45,169 nt of DNA, from assembly GCA_041687115.1 (NCBI GenBank), contig JAWLCP010000013.1, positions 1 to 45,169 on the forward strand. Reading direction: 5' to 3'. Below the pieces are notes generated by a model that was not told where the DNA came from, made no database searches, and worked only from the letters and a program-made list of their open reading frames with translations. The translations under genes and the position numbers were made by a program. Positions 40,256 through 45,169 of the stretch are shown one piece after another (the stretch's first letter is position 1; each line of letters starts with the position of its first letter). Source of the stretch: SKLM01 sp041687115. Its GTDB lineage: Bacteria > Chloroflexota > Anaerolineae > B4-G1.

Positions 40256-40620
40256 AGCGGGCGCTCGGGCGTGAGCTCAACGCGGGGGATTTCCAGACCC
40301 GCCGACAGCTGCAGGCCGTTATTGCTTGCGGCGGCCGCGACACGGGGCGATAAACATACAAGCGCTTCAATCCGGAGGGGGAGGCCTGGCTCCCCATTTT
40401 CCGCACCCGGCGAGACGCTTGGGACTTCACCGCCCTCTATTCGAACACCAAGAGGGCGCACGATCTGGACAAGACGCACGACTGGGTGGTCCTCTACTAC
40501 GAGCGAAATGGTGAGGAGGACCAGGCCACAGTCGTCACTGAGACCCGGGGGCCGCTGAAGGGCAGACGGGTCGTTCGAGGAAGAGAAGCCGAGTGCCGGG
40601 AGTACTATGAGGGGAGATAG
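40255..40620 (+). pseudogene. Decayed conserved reading frame interrupted by one TAA, no start codon
   Basis: One frame runs from 40255 to TAG 40618-40620 and is broken only by TAA at 40351-40353. Before the stop it reads ERALGRELNAGDFQTRRQLQ and AVIACGGRDTGR. After it come TYKRFNPEGEAWLPIFRTRR, DAWDFTALYSNTKRAHDL, WVVLYYERNG, ATVVTETRGPLKGRRVV and RGREAECREYY. The composition is that of a real soluble protein, with aromatic and acidic residues unlike a shadow frame. No ATG, GTG or TTG begins it, and the 5' end meets the MgtC stop, so the N-terminus is lost. I think the C-terminal part is a conserved domain but cannot name it. It may be a relic, or a single base error at 40351. Confidence 0.6.
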
Positions 40621-40659
40621 ACCAACCGCTGGTTGGGTAGGGTGCGAGGAGGTGCCAAC

Positions 40660-41874
40660 ATGGAGCGTGAACGAATGAACGACAGACGCAGAAGACTTCT
40701 CCTGATCGCCGCTGTGGTGATGGCAGCGTCGACTCTTAGCTGCACGGCCCTCACCGGGCTGTTCCCGGTCGAGCAGGAGGCCGAACCCCCCGCGGTGTCG
40801 GAGGTGACGCGGGAGGTGCGGGAGCTGGCTCCCACCCTTACTCCCGAGCCCGGGGGGGCGCCCGCTGAAGAGGAGATGCCGAACATGGAGCACGGGGCTC
40901 TGGCAGCCCTCTACGACCGGGTCAATCGCGGGGTGGTCAGCATTCGGGTCTACGTAGATCAGGGCGGGATGACGGGACAGGGTGCCGGGTCCGGCTTCGT
41001 GCTCGATGAGGAAGGGCACATCGTCACGAACAACCACGTGGTGGCGGAGGCCAATGTCATCACCGTCATCTTCCACAAGGGGTTCGAGGTGCGGGCGGAG
41101 ACCGTGGGGACGGACGCGGACAGCGATCTGGCCGTGATCCGAGTCGAGGACATGCCCGACGATGTCCTGTCCCTCCCCCTGGCTCCCGCGGGGGCCGTGG
41201 AGCCGGGCGACTGGGTGGTCGCCATCGGGAACCCGTTCAGCCTCGGGGGGAGCATGTCCTTGGGCATCGTGAGCGCGGTGGGGCGCGCCATTCCCTCTGG
41301 AGCCACGCCCTTCCGCATACCCCGGGCGATTCAGACCGATGCCGCCATCAATCCTGGCAACTCCGGCGGGCCTCTGCTGAATCTTGAGGGCGAGGTGGTA
41401 GGGGTGAACGCTCAGATCGCCACCGGCGGGACGGGCGTCAGCGCCGGCGTCGGGTTCGCCATTCCCTCCGACGTCCTGCGGCGTGTGGCCCCGGCCCTGA
41501 TCGAGGAGGGAGCCTATCCCTGGCCCTGGCTTGGCGTGAGCGGTCTCCCGGTGAACCTTCTGATCCAGGAGGCCAACGACCTTTCGGCACAACGGGGCGC
41601 CTACATCGTAGAGCTTGTCCAGGGCGGTCCCGCCGCCGAGGCCGGCCTTCAGGGTGCAACCGGGGTGGAGACGGTCCTGGGCACCGAGGTGCCCGTCGGG
41701 GGGGACGTCGTCGTCGAAGCGGATGATGAGCCTATCGAGGACTTCACCGATCTTCTCGCCCACGTGGCCTTCCAGCAGCCGGGCGACGTCGTCGAGCTCA
41801 CCATTCTGCGCGGCGGCGAGCGGGAGCAGGTGACCGTCGAGCTGGCGGTCCGGCCCGAGAACCTGCGCCAGTGA
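40660..41874 (+). CDS. HtrA/DegP-type serine protease lipoprotein
   Basis: A 404-residue exported S1C protease for quality control of envelope proteins. The signal peptide ends in the lipobox-like LSC (Cys28), then an acidic P/E/T linker to about residue 78. The trypsin-like domain has His126 (TNNHVV), Asp156 (DSDLAVI) and Ser235 (GNSGGPLL), and one PDZ domain follows (about 300-400; GAYIVELVQGGPAAEAGL, VVEADDEPIEDFTDLL). The ATG at 40660 is behind GAGGAGGTG. A 6-bp inverted repeat CCAACC/GGTTGG (40622-40636) lies just upstream and could be a regulator site. Catalytic residues are complete. Confidence 0.93.
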   Translation: MERERMNDRRRRLLLIAAVVMAASTLSCTALTGLFPVEQEAEPPAVSEVTREVRELAPTLTPEPGGAPAEEEMPNMEHGALAALYDRVNRGVVSIRVYVDQGGMTGQGAGSGFVLDEEGHIVTNNHVVAEANVITVIFHKGFEVRAETVGTDADSDLAVIRVEDMPDDVLSLPLAPAGAVEPGDWVVAIGNPFSLGGSMSLGIVSAVGRAIPSGATPFRIPRAIQTDAAINPGNSGGPLLNLEGEVVGVNAQIATGGTGVSAGVGFAIPSDVLRRVAPALIEEGAYPWPWLGVSGLPVNLLIQEANDLSAQRGAYIVELVQGGPAAEAGLQGATGVETVLGTEVPVGGDVVVEADDEPIEDFTDLLAHVAFQQPGDVVELTILRGGEREQVTVELAVRPENLRQ

Positions 41875-41929
41875 GCGCCATTCCGTGCGCGGGAAGGTTC
41901 CGGCCCGGTCATCCCGAGACGATCGACGC

Positions 41930-41957
41930 TTGACATTTGCATCGAACTGAATACGCT
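41930..41957 (+). promoter_or_regulatory. Promoter of the ZIP transporter gene
   Basis: A perfect TTGACA (41930-41935), 16-nt spacer, TACGCT (41952-41957). The start codon GTG is at 42053, giving a leader of about 85-90 nt in which I see no clear metal-regulator palindrome. Confidence 0.55.
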
Positions 41958-42052
41958 ATGCTTTCAGGCGTCGTGGACGCCCCGGGCACGGTCCGGAAGC
42001 GCGCACGCGAGCTTCCTCGAGTGACATCGCAGCTTCAGTGAAGAGGTGAGAG

Positions 42053-42787
42053 GTGTTCATCAGCAGATTCGCCATGGTGCTGGCCACCAGCGTGGTGGCC
42101 TGCGCCGTCACGACCCTCGGTATCGTCGTCATCAGCCGGTACCAGGACTGGAGCAGAGAGCGCTCTGCGTACTTCGTCAGCTTCGCGGCCGGTGTGTTGA
42201 TCACCGTCTCCTTCATGCACATCATTCCGGAGTCGATAGATATGAGCCCGCGAGCGCCCCTGTTCGTCCTGGTCGGATTTCTGGGCCTCTACCTCCTGAA
42301 CCACTTCGTCCACCTCTACCTCTGTGACGAATACGGGTGCGGGGAACGTGCCCTGGGCATCATCCCGATGATCGGGATCGGGCTCCACTCGCTCATTGAT
42401 GGGGCCATCTTCTCCATCACGTTCAACGTCAGTGTCTTCACCGGTCTGCTGGCTGCCATCGGCATGGTGTTTCACGAGTTCCCGGAGGGCGTCATCACCT
42501 TTGTGCTGCTCGAGCGAGGCGGCTTCAACCAGAGGAAGGCGATGCTGTATGCCTTCCTGGCAGCTGCTGTCTCAACTCCACTGGGAGCACTGATCTCGTA
42601 TCCGTTTGTCGGTCGAGTTGACGAGCCGACGCTGGGAGCGCTGCTGGCGCTTGCCGCAGGTGCCCTGGTCTACGTCGGCGCCACACACCTTCTCCCGGAG
42701 GTCGCGGAACAGAACCGCCGGTTCACGTTGTTTACGCTGGCTGCGGGCGTTCTCGTGGGTATCATCATCATCGCGTCCAAGGGGTAG
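42053..42787 (+). CDS. ZIP family metal transporter
   Basis: A 244-residue membrane protein with eight hydrophobic segments that would import divalent metals such as zinc. The binuclear metal centre motifs are present: HSLIDGAIFS in helix 4 and HEFPEGVITF in helix 5, giving the H-x-x-x-D and H-E-x-P-E-G ligands. A HFVHLYLCDEYGCGE loop (His/Cys/Asp/Glu-rich) lies between helices 3 and 4 and may bind metal. The start is GTG 42053 with GAGGTGAGA upstream. It has its own promoter (41930-41957), and a UspA gene follows 34 nt downstream, probably on the same transcript. Confidence 0.92.
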   Translation: MFISRFAMVLATSVVACAVTTLGIVVISRYQDWSRERSAYFVSFAAGVLITVSFMHIIPESIDMSPRAPLFVLVGFLGLYLLNHFVHLYLCDEYGCGERALGIIPMIGIGLHSLIDGAIFSITFNVSVFTGLLAAIGMVFHEFPEGVITFVLLERGGFNQRKAMLYAFLAAAVSTPLGALISYPFVGRVDEPTLGALLALAAGALVYVGATHLLPEVAEQNRRFTLFTLAAGVLVGIIIIASKG

Positions 42788-42821
42788 GGCATACCTGTGT
42801 TCCAGGAAAGGAGACGCAGCG

Positions 42822-43775
42822 ATGATTGATCGTATACTCGTCCCGTTAGATGGGTCATCCCTTGCCGAGTGTGTCTTGCCGCACGCCGTCGCCGTGGCGG
42901 AGGCGATGGATGCGGAGGTCACCCTTCTGCGGGCGGTCGTGCGCGAGTCCAGCCCCGGGTCGCCTGCCGTCGATCCTCTCGACTGGCACATGCGGAAGTC
43001 GGAGGCGGACTCCTACCTCACCGAGGTGGCCAGCGGACTGCGGGAGGCAGGGGTAGGGGTGAAGACGGTCCTCGTGGAGGGGACGGCGCCCGGGCGCATC
43101 ATCCGGTATGCCCGCGGCGAGGACGTCGGGTTGATCATCATCAGCAGCCACGGGAAGAGCGGGCTCAGCCGGTGGAACATCAACAGCGTGGTGCAGAAAG
43201 TGATCCTCCAGGCCTACGCGCCGACGATGGTCGTGCGCGCCTATCGGCCACGCACCGACGGATTGACCGGCCTGCGCTATCAGAAGCTCCTGCTGCCCCT
43301 GGACGGTTCCCAGCGTGCCGAGTGCACGCTGCCGTGGGCGAGGAACCTGGCCGGGTTCCACGAGTGCAAGCTGCTGCTGGCCCACGTGGTGAATCGGCCG
43401 GAGGTGCCGCGCCGTGCGCCGCTGACGGAGAAGGAGCAGGAGCTGGTGGAGCGGCTCACCGAGCTCAACAGGAAGACGGGTGAGGCCTACCTCGAGGAAC
43501 TGAAGTCCCGGCTGGACACCCCGGCCGAGGCGCACCTGCTGGTGAGCGATAACCCCGCCGCAGCGCTTCACGAGATGGTCGAGCGAGAGGACGTGGACCT
43601 GGTCGTGATGGCCGCCCATGGCTATTCCGGAGGGGCGAGGTGGCCGTACGGCAGTATCGCCCTCAACTTCATTGCGTACGGCTCCAGACCGCTGTTGATG
43701 ATCCAGGACGTGCCTCCCGAGGAGGCGATGTTGACAGAGGCCGAGAAGGCCGCCAGCGAGCGGGCCGGCCACTGA
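42822..43775 (+). CDS. Universal stress protein with two UspA domains
   Basis: A 317-residue tandem Usp protein. Domain 1 is MIDRILVPLDGSSLAECVLPHA to VQKVILQAYAPTMVVR, with IIISSHGKSGLSRWNINSVV as the ATP-loop-like region. Domain 2 is KLLLPLDGSQRAECTLPWA to RPLLMIQD, with VVMAAHGYSGGARWPYGSIA. The loops keep G-x-S-G but diverge in the following G-x9-G-S/T part, so ATP binding is plausible but not sure. The ATG at 42822 is preceded by AAAGGAGA. It lies between the ZIP gene and the cyclic-glucan synthase gene, which starts 5 nt after its stop; the three appear to form one operon. Confidence 0.93.
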   Translation: MIDRILVPLDGSSLAECVLPHAVAVAEAMDAEVTLLRAVVRESSPGSPAVDPLDWHMRKSEADSYLTEVASGLREAGVGVKTVLVEGTAPGRIIRYARGEDVGLIIISSHGKSGLSRWNINSVVQKVILQAYAPTMVVRAYRPRTDGLTGLRYQKLLLPLDGSQRAECTLPWARNLAGFHECKLLLAHVVNRPEVPRRAPLTEKEQELVERLTELNRKTGEAYLEELKSRLDTPAEAHLLVSDNPAAALHEMVEREDVDLVVMAAHGYSGGARWPYGSIALNFIAYGSRPLLMIQDVPPEEAMLTEAEKAASERAGH

Positions 43776-43780
43776 GGACA

Positions 43781-45169
43781 ATGACTGCGGCTGACCCCGA
43801 CCGAAGGCGAGACGGTTCAGAACTCGAGCACCGGGCGCGCGACCTGGCGCAGGTCCATTCTGCGTCTCCGGACCCGGGCATCACTCCTACCCCCCTTGAT
43901 CGGCTCCCCATCCTGGCCAGCCTCGTCCGGCGGGCCTATGCCAGCTTCGTCGCCGCCTCGGAGGAGCGCGGCGTTCTGTCCGGCGTGGCCGAGTGGCTGC
44001 TGGACAACTTCTATGTCGTCCAACAGGCGGTCCGTCAGATCGACGAGAATATGCCGGCCGGCTACTACCGCCGGCTTCCCAAGCTCGATGCATCCGCTCT
44101 TCGCGGCTATCCCAGGGTCTACGGCGTCGCCCGGGAGATCCTCGAGGTCGTCGAGGGCCACCTGGACATCGATCAGGTGAAGCAGTTCGTGCGTGCCTAT
44201 CAGGAGGTTCGACCCCTGACGATGGGGGAGATCTGGGCGCTCCCGATCATGCTACGGTTGAGCCTCGTGGAGCTCCTGAGCTGGACGGCGGCCCGCGCTG
44301 CCGATCTCGACGTCTCTGTGGCTCGCGGACCGCTGCCGGATCCTCCCGATTTCGAGCACGTGGCGGACGAGGCCATCGTTGCCGCGTGCGTCAACAGCCT
44401 GCGTGCCATCGGCGGTGAGGACTGGGAGGCGTTCTTCGAGAGCGTGAGCCTGGTCGAGGAGACCCTCTGCCGCGATCCCGCCAACGTCTACCCCGTGATG
44501 GACTTCGAGAGCCGCGACCGGTACCGCGGCGTGGTGGAGGACCTGGCGCGGGCCGTCCGGGGCACCGAGCAGGACGTCGCCCACGAGGCGCTTCGCCTCG
44601 CCCGCGAGCACGGCGAGCACGACGCCGGGAACCCCCGGAGGAGTGAAGTGTTCGGGTCTCGGCGCCAGCACGTTGGTTTCTACCTGGCTGCGGAAGGCCG
44701 CCGGCAGCTCGAGGAGGCGGTCGGTTTCCACCCTGGGCTGCTGGAGCGGGCCCGGCGCTGGATATTCGCCCACCCGACGTGCGTCTACCTGGGGAGCATC
44801 GGCTTCATCGTCGCGCTCGTCCTCACGGGGGGTCTGATGGTTGCCCGTGCCGGCGGAGCGGGGCTCGCGGCGCTGATGGCGGTCGCGGCCCTCGGCCTCA
44901 TCCCCGCATCCGTGGTGGGGGTCAACGTGGTCAACGCGGTCATCACCCGCACCGTCCCGCCCCGGGTTCTCCCGAAGTTCGACTTCACCGACGGCGTCCC
45001 CCACTGCTATCGCACCATGGTGGTGGTGCCGTGCATGCTCACCTCCGACGACGAGGTGGACTTCCTGCTGCGACAGCTCGAGCTCCACTATCTGGGGAAC
45101 GCGGATCCCGAGTTTGGGTTTGCCCTGCTGACCGACTTCGCCGACGCGCCGGAGAAGCACATGCCGGAG
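43781..45169 (+). CDS. Cyclic beta-1,2-glucan synthase-like protein (GT84, NdvB type), 5' part
   Basis: The first 463 codons of a very large membrane enzyme; the frame is open to the right edge of the window. NdvB-type landmarks are DNFYVVQQAVRQIDENMP, YYRRLPKLDASALRGYPRVY, PLTMGEIWALPIMLRLSLVE, and after two membrane segments (about residues 335-395) PKFDFTDGVPHCYRTMVVVP and HYLGNADPEFGFALLTDFADAP split over the GT84 domain. Full enzymes have about 2800 residues and make cyclic beta-1,2-glucans used in osmoadaptation. The downstream phosphorylase domain is outside the window, so a related phosphorylase-only product is possible. The ATG at 43781 starts 5 nt after the UspA stop. Confidence 0.88.
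   Translation, partial: MTAADPDRRRDGSELEHRARDLAQVHSASPDPGITPTPLDRLPILASLVRRAYASFVAASEERGVLSGVAEWLLDNFYVVQQAVRQIDENMPAGYYRRLPKLDASALRGYPRVYGVAREILEVVEGHLDIDQVKQFVRAYQEVRPLTMGEIWALPIMLRLSLVELLSWTAARAADLDVSVARGPLPDPPDFEHVADEAIVAACVNSLRAIGGEDWEAFFESVSLVEETLCRDPANVYPVMDFESRDRYRGVVEDLARAVRGTEQDVAHEALRLAREHGEHDAGNPRRSEVFGSRRQHVGFYLAAEGRRQLEEAVGFHPGLLERARRWIFAHPTCVYLGSIGFIVALVLTGGLMVARAGGAGLAALMAVAALGLIPASVVGVNVVNAVITRTVPPRVLPKFDFTDGVPHCYRTMVVVPCMLTSDDEVDFLLRQLELHYLGNADPEFGFALLTDFADAPEKHMPE

Noticed and set aside
40252..41763. Long minus-strand frame opposite the HtrA-type protease
   Set aside because: The plus-strand gene has full catalytic motifs and a lipobox; the antisense product shows no recognisable domain.
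1..45169. tRNA, rRNA, insertion sequence, prophage or replication origin
   Set aside because: By eye I found no cloverleaf, no transposase or integrase motif, no terminal inverted repeats and no DnaA-box cluster. A dedicated scan was not possible.

Overview
The window is GC-rich, densely coded chromosomal DNA. It carries no rRNA, tRNA, phage, insertion sequence or CRISPR array that I can see. The gene mix suggests a free-living heterotroph of the phylum Chloroflexota: lipoproteins with T/P/E-rich linkers, YfhO-like and GT39-like membrane proteins, a Clp1/Grc3-type kinase, an archaeal-type class I aldolase, a DUF2267 protein, dodecin and a large cyclic-glucan synthase. That placement is an inference from family content and was not tested against a database.

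Layout. 1-1064: glyQ (partial) and recO on the minus strand. 1114-4481: a PadR repressor with a 17-bp palindromic operator, translationally coupled to a complete ECF-type uptake system (fused double ATPase, S component, T component). 4548-6248: membrane-anchored cyclophilin and a Clp1/Grc3-like polynucleotide kinase. 6288-12219: a minus-strand run of GT39-like protein, YfhO-like protein, endonuclease V and sirtuin. 12302-15095: an OmpR-type response regulator, a receiver-only regulator and a GT4 glycosyltransferase, with no histidine kinase. 15147-26036: redox and central-metabolism genes (OsmC, truncated pirin, small lipoprotein, disulfide oxidoreductase, gap, isochorismatase-like hydrolase, DUF981, methyltransferase, PQQ-type sugar dehydrogenase, pyk, FAD reductase). 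26106-29355: a minus-strand sugar ABC transporter lacking its ATPase. 29863-45169: a stress-type block with DUF2267, three paralogous two-domain beta-sandwich proteins, a Lon-like protease, two UspA proteins, class I aldolase, a broken TM-helix channel-like gene, dodecin, MgtC/DUF4010, an HtrA-type lipoprotein, a ZIP transporter and the 5' part of a GT84 cyclic-glucan synthase.

The most striking signal is non-coding. Three promoters (13189-13275 plus, 29605-29519 minus, 29708-29794 plus) share an 87-nt architecture that I find nowhere else in the window. It has five TCCAAC-like hexamers whose start-to-start spacings are 11, 10, 10 and 12 nt in all three copies. An extended -10 (TG-N-TAnnnT) begins exactly 38 nt after the start of the fifth hexamer in all three, and there is no recognisable -35. 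This looks like the binding array of an oligomerising activator. It would tie together the receiver/glycosyltransferase unit, the sugar transporter, and the DUF2267/beta-sandwich/Lon/Usp operon.

Other points of interest are the beta-sandwich paralogue family around Lon, a ferredoxin-reductase-like protein with an extra C-terminal DGTMPCD domain, and an ECF S component of unknown substrate. Several broken genes are also present: pirin without its first metal ligands, a +1 frameshift in the TM-helix gene, and an ORF interrupted by a single TAA before the protease gene.
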